From: JADJOM01 sp963817435
GTDB taxonomy: Bacteria > Gemmatimonadota > Gemmatimonadetes > Gemmatimonadales > GWC2-71-9
DNA: 64,000 bases
Reading direction: 5' to 3'
NCBI GenBank assembly: GCA_963817435.1
Contig: CAWFNY010000001.1
Location: 248,001-312,000 of the forward strand
The position numbers and the translations under genes were made by a program. Numbering within the stretch: position 1 is the stretch's first letter; every line of letters begins with the position of its first letter. The notes beneath the pieces are model-generated. The model worked only from the letters and a program-made list of their open reading frames with translations. It searched no databases and was not told where the DNA came from. Shown in pieces: positions 46,378 to 54,405 of the stretch.

Positions 46378-47102
46378 CAGGTGCCGGTCTCCGCGACGGC
46401 CGTCACCATCCGGTCGAGCATGGCGTCATACTCGGCCAGGCGCCTGGCCGCGGCGCGCTTGAAGAGCGGCCGGGCCAGTGCGTAGCTCCCGCAGACGGTG
46501 GTGAGCACGCCGGCCACCGAGAGGAGAAGCGAATGGAAGACTCCCATCCCGATCCCGAACCAGATCCCCGCGGTTCCGCCTCCGAGCCCGCCCATGAGCC
46601 CGCCGAACACGAAGCCGGCCATCTTCGCGAGAGGCTCGTCTACCCGGATCACGGTGTTCCCGTCGTGTCCCGTGACCGTCACACTCACGTGCCGTTGGGA
46701 GCTGGGGCTGCCGGTCTGGGAGAGCGCGGCCCAAGTACGGCTGCGTCCCGCCTTGGAGACGAAGCCGGGGAGGCCCAGCGTCCGTTGCACCTCACCCACG
46801 ATCGCCTCCCAGCCGTCCTCGGTGAGTTCGCCAGGGATGATGCGCTCGATGCCGACACGTCGCGGTCCGCCGGTGAAGGGGGAGATCTGCCCGGTCTCCC
46901 GGAGCGACACCTCGCGCGCCGCCTGGCGCACCAGCTCGGGGCTGAGCCCCGCGTCGCGGGCGAGCGCTTCCATCTCGTCTAGGGTGAGACCGCGGGAGGC
47001 GGGCGCCGTGTCGGCGCCGGAGGCGAGCTCCGCCGTCCGGCGGAGGATGGCGTCCGTGTCCGCCTCGGTGAAGCGGCGGACGGGGACTGGATCGTTGGAC
47101 AT
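46377..47102 (-). CDS. Membrane protein of unknown function upstream of lspA
   Basis: The 241-residue protein starts at an ATG behind GGAGGGAG. An N-terminal soluble segment (about 1-60) with RRTAELASG and LTLDEMEALARDAGLSPELVRQA looks like a short helix-turn-helix or DUF1707-like module. It is followed by an alpha/beta region and two Gly-rich membrane helices (about 165-215, containing GGLMGGLGGGTAGIWFGIGM). I do not recognise the family. It is coupled to lspA and divergent from infC. Confidence 0.7.
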   Translation of the reverse strand: MSNDPVPVRRFTEADTDAILRRTAELASGADTAPASRGLTLDEMEALARDAGLSPELVRQAAREVSLRETGQISPFTGGPRRVGIERIIPGELTEDGWEAIVGEVQRTLGLPGFVSKAGRSRTWAALSQTGSPSSQRHVSVTVTGHDGNTVIRVDEPLAKMAGFVFGGLMGGLGGGTAGIWFGIGMGVFHSLLLSVAGVLTTVCGSYALARPLFKRAAARRLAEYDAMLDRMVTAVAETGT

Positions 47103-47144
47103 GTCCCAATTTCTCCCTCCAGGCCGACCGGAGCAACAGGCCAG

Positions 47145-47174
47145 TTGACCCGAAGGGGTTGCCGGGGCTAGGTT
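47145..47174 (+). promoter_or_regulatory. Candidate promoter of the infC operon
   Basis: TTGACC (47145-47150) and TAGGTT (47169-47174) are separated by 18 bases; the -10 keeps the three most conserved positions (T, A, final T). Transcription would start near 47181 and give a leader of about 180 bases before infC. Confidence 0.45.
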
Positions 47175-47194
47175 TGTCGCCGGTTTACTGAAGC

Positions 47195-47340
47195 GGGAGC
47201 CGGTGGCTCCCCACCCCCAGCCCGGCTGGTTGACGGCGCGACAGGGTCCTGCACAGATGATCACGTGGCCGGCGCCCCAGGGGCGGCGGTGCCGTGAGTG
47301 CCGGACACCCGGGGAATGCCACGGGTGTCCGTTTTGTTTT
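47195..47340 (+). promoter_or_regulatory. infC leader with intrinsic terminator (attenuator)
   Basis: The leader holds a 7-bp hairpin (GGGAGCC 47195-47201 with GGCTCCC 47205-47211). Further on is a terminator in which CGGACACCCG (47302-47311) pairs perfectly with CGGGTGTCCG (47322-47331), followed by TTTTGTTTT (47332-47340). The terminator ends 22 bases before the infC start, after the predicted promoter and before any gene, so it can only serve as an attenuator. infC-rpmI-rplT leaders are controlled by premature termination in other bacteria (L20- or IF3-linked). Confidence 0.75.
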
Positions 47341-47362
47341 CCTATCACGCGGGAGTTAGGCA

Positions 47363-47884
47363 CTGTCCACAAACGAGCGCGAACGGCGGACGCGGGTCAA
47401 CCGCCAGATCCGGATCAGTCCGGTCCGGGTCATTGGTCCTGACGGCGAGCAGCTGGGGGTTCTCACGATCGACGAGGCCCTGGCCGCCTCTCAGGAGCGC
47501 GGACTCGACCTGGTGGAAGTGGCGCCGATGGCTCGGCCCCCCGTGGTCAAGATCATGGACTACGGGAAGTACAAGTTCGAGGAGGCCAAGGCCGCCCGGG
47601 CTGCCAAGAAGAAGCAGCACGTGATTCACCTGAAGGAAATCAAGGTGCGTCCCAGCATCGAAGAACACGATTTCGAGTTCAAGAGCCGGCACGCCCGCGA
47701 GTTCCTCGGGGAGGGCAACAAGGTGAAGGTGACGATGATGTTCCGCGGCCGGCAGCTCGCGCACATCGAGCTGGGGCGGGCGGTGCTGGACCGGTTCGCC
47801 ACCGGCCTGGCGGATATCGGCAAGATCGAGCAGGACGCCAAGCTCGAAGGCCGCAACATGGTGATGGTGATGGGCCCCAAGTAG
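47363..47884 (+). CDS. infC: Translation initiation factor IF-3, CTG start
   Basis: The full 173-residue IF-3 is encoded in one frame: the N-domain STNERERRTRVNRQIR and VRVIGPDGEQLGVL, the linker KIMDYGKYKFEEAKAAR, and the C-domain ending NMVMVMGPK. An in-frame TAG lies at 47357-47359 and the first ATG/GTG/TTG is at 47513, which would delete most of the N-domain. The only suitable codon is CTG at 47363, seven bases after GGGAG (47351-47355). IF-3 rejects non-canonical starts, and infC of many bacteria begins with a rare codon such as ATT so that IF-3 represses itself; CTG fits this logic. It heads the infC-rpmI-rplT operon. Confidence 0.93.
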   Translation: MSTNERERRTRVNRQIRISPVRVIGPDGEQLGVLTIDEALAASQERGLDLVEVAPMARPPVVKIMDYGKYKFEEAKAARAAKKKQHVIHLKEIKVRPSIEEHDFEFKSRHAREFLGEGNKVKVTMMFRGRQLAHIELGRAVLDRFATGLADIGKIEQDAKLEGRNMVMVMGPK

Positions 47885-47888
47885 GGCC

Positions 47889-47914
47889 GGGGACGGGCAC
47901 AGAGGCCCGCCCCC
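47889..47914 (+). other. Hairpin in the infC-rpmI spacer
   Basis: GGGGACGGGC (47889-47898) pairs with GCCCGCCCC (47105-like arm at 47905-47914) with one A-C mismatch and an ACAGAG loop. No U tract follows, so a processing or mRNA-stability role is more likely than termination. Confidence 0.45.
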
Positions 47915-47961
47915 ACCAGCGTAGGATCGGCCACCGTGCCGGTCCACCGACGGAGATCGCA

Positions 47962-48156
47962 ATGCCCAAGCAGAAGACCAAGCGCGCCGCGATGAAGCGC
48001 TTCAAGCGGACCGGCACCGGGAAGCTGAAGCGGTGGCACGCCAACCACAGCCACATCCTGACCAAGAAGACCCGCAAGCGGAAGAACCGGCTCAAGAAAG
48101 GCGCTCTGGTGGCGTCGGCCGACTTCCCACGGGTAAACCGCCTGCTTCAGGCGTAA
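47962..48156 (+). CDS. rpmI: Large ribosomal subunit protein bL35
   Basis: The 64-residue, highly basic protein begins MPKQKTKRAAMKRFKRTGTG and contains RWHANHSHILTKKTRKRKN, the bL35 signature. The length is typical. It lies between infC and rplT in the conserved ribosomal operon, with a GGAG-type site (CGGAGATCGCA) just upstream of the ATG. Confidence 0.97.
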   Translation: MPKQKTKRAAMKRFKRTGTGKLKRWHANHSHILTKKTRKRKNRLKKGALVASADFPRVNRLLQA

Positions 48157-48168
48157 GGGAGAGAGACC

Positions 48169-48522
48169 ATGCCTCGCGTAAAGAGCAACGTCGCTCACCA
48201 CGCCCGCAAGAAGAAGATCATGCGCGCCGCCAAGGGCGCGCGCGGAGCCCGCAGCAAGCTCTACCGCCCCGCCAAGGAGACCGTCGAGCGGGCCATGCAG
48301 TACGCCTATCGGGACCGCCGCAAGAAGAAGGGCGAGTTCCGCAGCCTCTGGATCACCCGCATCAACGCGGCGTGCCGGATGCACGGCTTCAACTACAGCG
48401 GCTTCATGGCGGCGCTCAAGAAGGCCGGCGTCGAGGTGAACCGGAAGGTCCTCGCCGACCTGGCCGTCAAGGACATGGATGCGTTCGCGAAGATCGCCGA
48501 GGTCGCGAAGGCCCACGCGTAG
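48169..48522 (+). CDS. rplT: Large ribosomal subunit protein bL20
   Basis: The 117-residue bL20 begins MPRVKSNVAHHARKKKIMRA and has the YAYRDRRKKKGEFRSLWI segment and a C-terminal globular domain (FNYSGFMAALKKAG). It binds 23S rRNA early in 50S assembly and in other bacteria represses its own operon by binding the leader mRNA. It follows rpmI by 12 bases with GGGAGAG as ribosome-binding site. Confidence 0.97.
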   Translation: MPRVKSNVAHHARKKKIMRAAKGARGARSKLYRPAKETVERAMQYAYRDRRKKKGEFRSLWITRINAACRMHGFNYSGFMAALKKAGVEVNRKVLADLAVKDMDAFAKIAEVAKAHA

Positions 48523-48547
48523 GGCGAGCCCGCAGTGATGTAGTTCG

Positions 48548-48578
48548 TGGGGTCGCCCGCCCGAGGTGGGTGACCCCA
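48548..48578 (+). terminator. Hairpin between rplT and pheS
   Basis: TGGGGTCGCCC (48548-48558) pairs with GGGTGACCCCA (48568-48578) with one G-T wobble and a 9-base loop. The following TGTTGCGTG is only weakly U-rich. It may be a partial terminator or attenuator between the ribosomal genes and pheST. Confidence 0.55.
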
Positions 48579-48614
48579 TGTTGCGTGTAGTCCCATCTCT
48601 ATTCCCTGTCGGCC

Positions 48615-49733
48615 ATGTCCGAACGTCCTGACTACTTCGCTGACTTGCAGAGATTCGCATCTCGAATGGATGCGATTCCCTCGATGGATGCGAACCAGTT
48701 GGAAGCCGAATACATCGCCCTGCTCGGCAGGAAACAGGGCGAGTTGACCCAGTTTCTCCGCGTGGTTCTGCCGCGCCTGCCGGACGCCGAGAAGCGCGCC
48801 CTTGGTCAGAACGCCAATCAGCTGAAAGCCGAACTCGAAGCCGCCTTCGAGGCCCGCAGGGCCGCGCTCGCCGCGGCTGTCGCCGCGAAGAGTGCCGCCG
48901 GCACCGACCTCTCCATGCCCGGCCGCCCGCGCTGGCGCGGCGGCCTCCATCCGGTGACCCAGGTGGTCGAGGAGATCCTGTCGATCTTCCACGGGCTCGG
49001 TTTCGCCCGAGCGACCGGACCCGAGGTGGAGACCGAGTGGCTCAACTTCGGCGCGCTCAACTTCCCGCCGGACCATCCGGCGATGGACATGCACGACACG
49101 CTCTACCTCGACGTTCCCGACCGCCGGGTCAATCGCACCTCCGGCCTGGCCGCCGAGCACGAGCGCCGCGGGCGGAACGAGGGGCGCTTTCTCATGCGGA
49201 CCCATACCTCGCCGGTGCAGGTCAGGGTCCTGATGGAGACGGCTCCGCCGGTGCGCGTCGTGATTCCCGGTTCGGTCTACCGCAAGGACACCTTCGACGC
49301 CTCACACGCGCCGGTGTTCGCCCAGATCGAGGGGCTCGCCGTGGACGAGGGGATCTCCTTCGTGGACCTCAAGGCGACGCTGGCGCATTTCGCCCGCGAG
49401 TTCTTCGGCGCGAGCACCGCGGTGCGTTTCCGCCCGTCCTTCTTCCCCTTCACCGAACCATCGGCGGAGATGGATGTGAGCTGCGGGGTCTGCGGCGGCA
49501 AGGGCTGCCCCGCCTGCAAGGGCACCGGCTGGATGGAGATTCTCGGTGCGGGGATGGTGCATCCCAACGTGCTCACCAACTGCGGTGTCGACGCCGAGCG
49601 CTACACCGGCTTCGCCTTCGGCATGGGCCCGGGGCGGATCGCGATGAATCGCTACGGCATCAGCGACATTCGTCTGCTGTATGAGGGCGACATGCGCTTT
49701 CTCGGCCAGTTCCACGGGGGAGCCAGGCCATGA
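48615..49733 (+). CDS. pheS: Phenylalanyl-tRNA synthetase alpha subunit
   Basis: The 372-residue class II synthetase subunit has an N-terminal coiled coil and the aminoacylation core: motif 2-like VVIPGSVYRKDTFDASH, the Cys-rich loop CGVCGGKGCPACKGTGW, and motif 3 GFAFGMGPGRIAMNRYGI. A Cys4 loop of this type is found in a subset of bacterial PheS. The ATG at 48615 follows the rplT-pheS hairpin region without a strong Shine-Dalgarno. Its stop overlaps pheT by four bases, so the alpha and beta subunits are made together. Confidence 0.96.
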   Translation: MSERPDYFADLQRFASRMDAIPSMDANQLEAEYIALLGRKQGELTQFLRVVLPRLPDAEKRALGQNANQLKAELEAAFEARRAALAAAVAAKSAAGTDLSMPGRPRWRGGLHPVTQVVEEILSIFHGLGFARATGPEVETEWLNFGALNFPPDHPAMDMHDTLYLDVPDRRVNRTSGLAAEHERRGRNEGRFLMRTHTSPVQVRVLMETAPPVRVVIPGSVYRKDTFDASHAPVFAQIEGLAVDEGISFVDLKATLAHFAREFFGASTAVRFRPSFFPFTEPSAEMDVSCGVCGGKGCPACKGTGWMEILGAGMVHPNVLTNCGVDAERYTGFAFGMGPGRIAMNRYGISDIRLLYEGDMRFLGQFHGGARP

Positions 49734-52102
49734 ACGTCTCCCGGCTCTGGCTGGAGGGCTTCCTTCGCCGCAAGCTCGACTCGAAGGATCTCGCCGCGCG
49801 CCTCGCCATGCTCGGCGTGCCGGTGGACGCGATCGAGCCGCTGCATCCTGGCCTCGACGCCGTCGTCGTCGGTCTCGTGGAATCGGCACGGCCGCATCCC
49901 AACGCGGATCGTCTCCGGCTCTGCCTGGTGAACGACGGGACCGATGAGCGGCGCCACGTGGTGTGTGGCGCCCCCAACGTCACCGAGGGGAAGAAGTATC
50001 CCTTCGCGCGCGTCGGCGTGACGCTGCCCGGCGGGATCACCCTCGAACGCCGGAAGATCCGGGGCGAGACCTCGGAGGGCATGCTCTGCTCGGCGCGCGA
50101 GCTCGGTCTGGGCCAGGATCACGACGGCATTCTCGAACTCACCACCGACGCCGCCCCGGGCACCGCCCTCCTCGACGTGCTGCCGGTCGGCGACGATCGG
50201 CTCATCCTCGACGTCACACCCAACCGCCCCGACCTGCTCGGACACAGGGGCGTGGCGCGCGAGCTGGCGCAGGCGTACGGCGTGCCGTTCCGGCTGCCGG
50301 AGATTCCCGGCGCTCCAGAGCATGAGCTGGGTTCGCTCCGCCGGGTGGAGGCCCCGAAGGGCACCGTCGCAGGCGTCACGGTCGGCACCGAAGACCCCCA
50401 CGGCTGTCCCCGCTTCACCGCGACGATCATCCGTGGCGTGAAGATCGGGCCATCGCCCTCGTGGCTCAGCGACCGGCTGCAGGCCGCAGGGGTCCGCAGC
50501 ATCAACAACGTGGTGGATGCGACCAACTACGTCATGCTCGAGCTCAACCATCCGATGCACGCCTACGACCTGGCGCGGGTGGAGGGCCCGTCGATCGTGG
50601 CGCGGCGGGCGAAGGCGGGAGAGACAGTGACCACGCTCGACGGGACGCAGCGCGCGCTCACCGAGGAGATGACGGTCATCGCCGACGGCAGCCGAGTGGT
50701 CGGGGTTGGCGGCGTCATGGGCGCCGCGAACACCGAGGTGAGCGAGACCACGACCGATCTGCTGCTGGAGTGCGCATATTTCGACCCGGCCCGGGTGCGG
50801 CGCGCGCGCCGCGCGCTCGGACTCTCGACGGATGCCTCGTACCGCTTCGAGCGCGGAGTGGATCTCTGGGGTCTGCCCGACGCGCAGCGCCGCTGCGCCG
50901 AGCTGATCCTCGCGACCGCCGGTGGCCGGATCGAGGATGCGATCGACGTCTGGCCCACGCCGGGCAATCCGCCCCGGATCTTCCTCCGCACGGCACGGAT
51001 CGCCCAGGTGCTCGGTGCCGAACTGGGCATCACCGTGGTCGAGAAGTACCTGGTGGCGATCGGCTGCACGGTGCTCAACAAGCCCGCCGATGCCCGGCTG
51101 GCCGTCGATGTCCCCGGCTGGCGGCCCGATCTCACCAGCGAGATCGACCTGATCGAGGAGATCGCCCGGCTGCACGGCTACGACAACTTTCCGGTCGATC
51201 TGCAGCCCTATCGCGTCGGGCGGCTCGCCGACCCGCCAATGGAATCTGCAATCGCGCAGGTCCGCGACGGCCTCGTCGGCCTCGGACTGCTGGAAGCCAC
51301 CATGCTCTCCCTCGGCCCCTCCGAGGGTGAGGGCAGCATCCGGCTGCTCAACCCGCTCTCGGCCGAAGACGCCTGGCTCCGCCAGACCCTCCTGCCGGGT
51401 CTCGGCCGGGCGGTGGAAACCAACTGGTCCCGGCAGGTGCGGGAAATCCGGCTGTTCGAGGTCGGGACCGGGTTCCGCACGGCCGGGGCGGGCGGTCGGC
51501 CGGTGGAATCCAGCCGGGTGGCAGCGGTGATCTCCGGCGGACGGGTGGCCGGGCACTGGACCGAGGGTGGCAAGGCGCCCGACGTCGATCTGTGGGATCT
51601 CAAGTCCCTGTTCGAGGCGACCGTCGCTCTGGCAAATCCCTCCGCCACGGTGCAAGTTGATGCAGGTGGCTGGATTGCGCGGGACCGGGAAGGGCACCCC
51701 GTCGGTCATGCACGCCTTCTCGAACTCGATCCGCCCGCATGGGCGGCACCGGTGTTCGGGCTGGAGGTCGTGATCAGCGATGCCCAGCGGCTTCCGGTTC
51801 GCTACGCCCCGCTGCCGACCACCCCGTCCTCCTGGCGCGACATCAATCTCCTGCTCAAGCCCGCGACCTCGGCCGCGGACGCCATGCGGGTGATGCGAGC
51901 GAGCGGTAAGCTGCTCGAGGCGGTAGAGGTCGTCAGCGAATTTCGTTCGGAGCAGCTCGGCGAGGATCGCCGGGCGGTGCAATTCCGGCTGGTGTTCCGT
52001 GCGGCGGACCGCACCATCCGCGACGAGGATGTGGATGCCGCGCTGAGCCGGATTCTCAAAGCGCTGGAGAGGGAACTTGACGCAAGGCTACGAACGTCCT
52101 GA
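49730..52102 (+). CDS. pheT: Phenylalanyl-tRNA synthetase beta subunit
   Basis: The 790-residue beta subunit has the N-terminal region, a tRNA-binding EMAP-like domain (about 40-150, with SARPHPNADRLRLCLVN), the B3/B4 editing domain, B5 (with IGCTVLNKP and WRPDLTSEIDLIEEIARLHG), the catalytic-like core and a C-terminal ferredoxin-fold anticodon-binding domain (about 700-790, SWRDINLLL). It edits mischarged tRNA-Phe. The ATG overlaps pheS; the 3' end overlaps the following TTG-started gene by 26 bases. Confidence 0.96.
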   Translation: MNVSRLWLEGFLRRKLDSKDLAARLAMLGVPVDAIEPLHPGLDAVVVGLVESARPHPNADRLRLCLVNDGTDERRHVVCGAPNVTEGKKYPFARVGVTLPGGITLERRKIRGETSEGMLCSARELGLGQDHDGILELTTDAAPGTALLDVLPVGDDRLILDVTPNRPDLLGHRGVARELAQAYGVPFRLPEIPGAPEHELGSLRRVEAPKGTVAGVTVGTEDPHGCPRFTATIIRGVKIGPSPSWLSDRLQAAGVRSINNVVDATNYVMLELNHPMHAYDLARVEGPSIVARRAKAGETVTTLDGTQRALTEEMTVIADGSRVVGVGGVMGAANTEVSETTTDLLLECAYFDPARVRRARRALGLSTDASYRFERGVDLWGLPDAQRRCAELILATAGGRIEDAIDVWPTPGNPPRIFLRTARIAQVLGAELGITVVEKYLVAIGCTVLNKPADARLAVDVPGWRPDLTSEIDLIEEIARLHGYDNFPVDLQPYRVGRLADPPMESAIAQVRDGLVGLGLLEATMLSLGPSEGEGSIRLLNPLSAEDAWLRQTLLPGLGRAVETNWSRQVREIRLFEVGTGFRTAGAGGRPVESSRVAAVISGGRVAGHWTEGGKAPDVDLWDLKSLFEATVALANPSATVQVDAGGWIARDREGHPVGHARLLELDPPAWAAPVFGLEVVISDAQRLPVRYAPLPTTPSSWRDINLLLKPATSAADAMRVMRASGKLLEAVEVVSEFRSEQLGEDRRAVQFRLVFRAADRTIRDEDVDAALSRILKALERELDARLRTS

Positions 52103-52388
52103 CGAGCGCGCCGTCCACGACCTGGGGGACCTCCTCCAGTACGTGGGCGAAGAGCTTGCTGCCTGGCGCCGCCGCTCGCTCAAGGCCGAGGCGGAACTCG
52201 GCGAGGCGAAGGCAAAGGGCGGGGTCGTGGCCGGACCGGAGCTGGTGCACTCCCGCCAGCGGGTCCTCGAACTCGAAATGGAGAACCAGGCGCTGCGGGA
52301 GCGGGTCGATGCCGCGCGCGACAAGCTCCGGATCCTCGCCAACCGGCTGAGCTTCCTGGAGCAGGACGCCGATGAGGGGGCCGCATGA
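52077..52388 (+). CDS. Short coiled-coil protein, possibly ZapB-like
   Basis: The 103-residue protein consists mostly of coiled coil (RQRVLELEMENQALRERVDAA and RDKLRILANRLSFLEQD). The start is TTG at 52077, inside pheT, with GAGAGGGA upstream. It overlaps zapA by four bases. Coiled-coil partners of ZapA in this position suggest a cell-division role analogous to ZapB, but similarity is only structural. Function is inferred from context. Confidence 0.7.
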   Translation: MTQGYERPDERAVHDLGDLLQYVGEELAAWRRRSLKAEAELGEAKAKGGVVAGPELVHSRQRVLELEMENQALRERVDAARDKLRILANRLSFLEQDADEGAA

Positions 52389-52711
52389 ACCAGCCCAAGC
52401 ACGCGGTACGCGTCACGATCGGCGGCGAGGATTACACCGTCCGCTCGGAACTGCCGCCGGAATACACGCGGGAAGTCGCGGCATACGTGGATGCGGCGCT
52501 GCGCCGGATCCGGGACATGTTGCCGCAGGTGGAAACCCACAAGGCCGCGATCCTCGCGGCGCTCGCGATCACCGATGAGCTGTTCCAGGCCAGGCGCGGC
52601 GATCGCGAACATGCGGCGCGCCTCAACGCCATGGCCGATGATCTGGCCCGGCTGCTCCCGCCGTCCAAGCGGGGCCGTCGGGCGACTGGACCGCAGGGAG
52701 TTTCGGGCTAG
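52385..52711 (+). CDS. zapA: Cell division protein ZapA
   Basis: The 108-residue protein begins with VRVTIGGEDYTVRSELPPEY and continues with AAYVDAALRRIRDML and AALAITDELFQAR, matching ZapA: a small beta-alpha head followed by a coiled-coil helix. ZapA cross-links FtsZ filaments at mid-cell. It is coupled to the coiled-coil gene upstream. In many bacteria a 6S RNA gene follows zapA; here only 116 bases separate it from rny. Confidence 0.9.
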   Translation: MNQPKHAVRVTIGGEDYTVRSELPPEYTREVAAYVDAALRRIRDMLPQVETHKAAILAALAITDELFQARRGDREHAARLNAMADDLARLLPPSKRGRRATGPQGVSG

Positions 52712-52713
52712 GC

Positions 52714-52762
52714 GCCCGGCCGTCCGGCCGTTGGCGCGCGCGGCCGTGCGCGCATGCCGGGC
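52714..52762 (+). terminator. Nested GC-rich hairpin after zapA
   Basis: GCCCGGC (52714-52720) can pair with GCCGGGC (52756-52762), and inside it GCGCGC (52734-52739) with GCGCGC (52748-52753). There is no U tract. It may mark the end of the pheST-zapA transcript or serve as a processing site before rny. Confidence 0.45.
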
Positions 52763-52827
52763 TATCCCAGTTCCGATGAGCCTATTGAGCGCGCGTCTCA
52801 CGACGCCGCGCTTTGGAGATAGATCGC

Positions 52828-54405
52828 ATGTCGCCAATCCTTCTGCCCCTCGTCGAGGGGCTCGCCGCCGGGCTTGTCGCCGCCACGGTCATCTTCATCC
52901 TCTACAGCCGCGTCCAGCGTCAGAGCGCCGCAAGGACCCTCGTCGCCGCCCGCAAGGAGGCGGAGGCGATGGTCGCCGACGCCGCCAGCAGGGCGCAGGA
53001 GGCCCGGGGGCAGATCGTCCTTGAAGGCAAGATGGAGACCCTCCGGCTGCGCGAGGACCTCGACAAGGAGGCGCAGCGCCGGCGCGAGGAGTGGGACCGG
53101 TTCGAGCGCCGGGCCGAGGAGCGGGACAAGTCGCTGGAGCGGAAGCTGGAAGAGGTCCGCAAGCAGGAGTCGGGATTCGGGCAGCGGGAATCGACCCTGG
53201 CCAGGCGCGAGGAAGCGATCCGCCAGCGGGAGATGGAATCGGAGCGCGCCGCGGGGGAGATCCGTCAGCGCCTCGAGCGGGTCGCGGGGCTGACGGCGGA
53301 CGAAGCTCGCCGCGAGGTGCTGCAGCGGGCCGAGGATGAGGCCCGCAGCGCCGCGCAGGCGCTGGCCCGCGACATCCGGGAGCAGGCCAAGCGCGCGGCG
53401 GACAAGGACGCCCGGAAGATCGTCGCGCTCGCGGTCCAGCGGATCGCCGCCGAACACACGGCCGAGACCACCGTCTCGGCGGTGGCGCTGCCGAGCGACG
53501 AGATGAAGGGCCGCATCATCGGCCGCGAGGGCCGGAACATCCGCGCCTTCGAGCAGGCCACCGGCGTCGACGTCATCATCGACGACACTCCCGACACCGT
53601 GATCATCAGCTGTTTCGACCCCGTACGCCGCGAAGTCGGCCGCCGGAGCCTCGAGGCACTGATCGTCGATGGCCGCATCCATCCGGGGCGGATCGAGGAG
53701 CTGGTCGCCAAGGCCCAGAAGGAGCTCGAAGCCGAGATGCAGGAACTCGGCGACAAGGCGGCCTTCGAGACCGGGGTGCACGGGCTGCATCCGGAACTCA
53801 TCCGGCTCATCGGCCGGATGCGCTATCGTACCTCGTACGGCCAGAACATCTACGACCATTCCAAGGAAGTCGCCTGGCTCGCCGGCATCATGGCCGCTGA
53901 ACTCAAGCTGGACGTGAACCTCGCCAGACGCGGGGCGCTGCTGCACGACATCGGCAAGGTGCTCACCCACGACCATGAGGGCACCCACGTCGAGCTGGGC
54001 GTCGAGATGGCGCGGAAGTACGGCGAGAGCGCGCTGGTGATCAACTGCATCCAGGCCCACCACGATGACGTGCCGCACGAGACGGCCGAGTCGGTCCTGG
54101 TGCAGGCGGCGGACGCGATCAGCGGGTCACGGCCCGGTGCGCGCCGCGAGGCGTTCGAGAGCTACGTGAAGCGCCTCACGAAGCTGGAGGAGATCGCCAA
54201 CGGATTCCAGGGCGTCGAGAAGTCGAACGTCATTCAGGCGGGGCGCGAGGTCCGGGTCATCGTGACGCCGGAGAAGATCGACGACGGCGCGGCCGTCGCC
54301 CTCTCCGACCAGATCGCCCGCCGCATCGAGAACGAACTGCAGTACCCGGGGCAGATCCGGGTCGTCGTCATCCGTGAAACCCGAGCCGTGGACATTGCCC
54401 GATGA
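52828..54405 (+). CDS. rny: Ribonuclease Y
   Basis: The 525-residue protein has an N-terminal membrane anchor (PLVEGLAAGLVAATVIFIL), a long coiled coil (about 30-210), a KH domain (GRIIGREGRNIRAFE), and an HD domain with the catalytic HDIGK (bases 53944-53958). RNase Y starts mRNA decay at the membrane. The ATG at 52828 is chosen because GGAGATA at 52814-52820 is properly placed; a TTG at 52813 overlaps that site. The stop overlaps folD by four bases. Presence of rny suggests RNase-Y-based rather than RNase-E-based turnover. Confidence 0.96.
   Translation: MSPILLPLVEGLAAGLVAATVIFILYSRVQRQSAARTLVAARKEAEAMVADAASRAQEARGQIVLEGKMETLRLREDLDKEAQRRREEWDRFERRAEERDKSLERKLEEVRKQESGFGQRESTLARREEAIRQREMESERAAGEIRQRLERVAGLTADEARREVLQRAEDEARSAAQALARDIREQAKRAADKDARKIVALAVQRIAAEHTAETTVSAVALPSDEMKGRIIGREGRNIRAFEQATGVDVIIDDTPDTVIISCFDPVRREVGRRSLEALIVDGRIHPGRIEELVAKAQKELEAEMQELGDKAAFETGVHGLHPELIRLIGRMRYRTSYGQNIYDHSKEVAWLAGIMAAELKLDVNLARRGALLHDIGKVLTHDHEGTHVELGVEMARKYGESALVINCIQAHHDDVPHETAESVLVQAADAISGSRPGARREAFESYVKRLTKLEEIANGFQGVEKSNVIQAGREVRVIVTPEKIDDGAAVALSDQIARRIENELQYPGQIRVVVIRETRAVDIAR

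Noticed and set aside
52712..52827. 6S RNA gene downstream of zapA
   Set aside because: The position is right, but the gap is only 116 bases and shows nested GC hairpins rather than the long bulged hairpin of 6S RNA.
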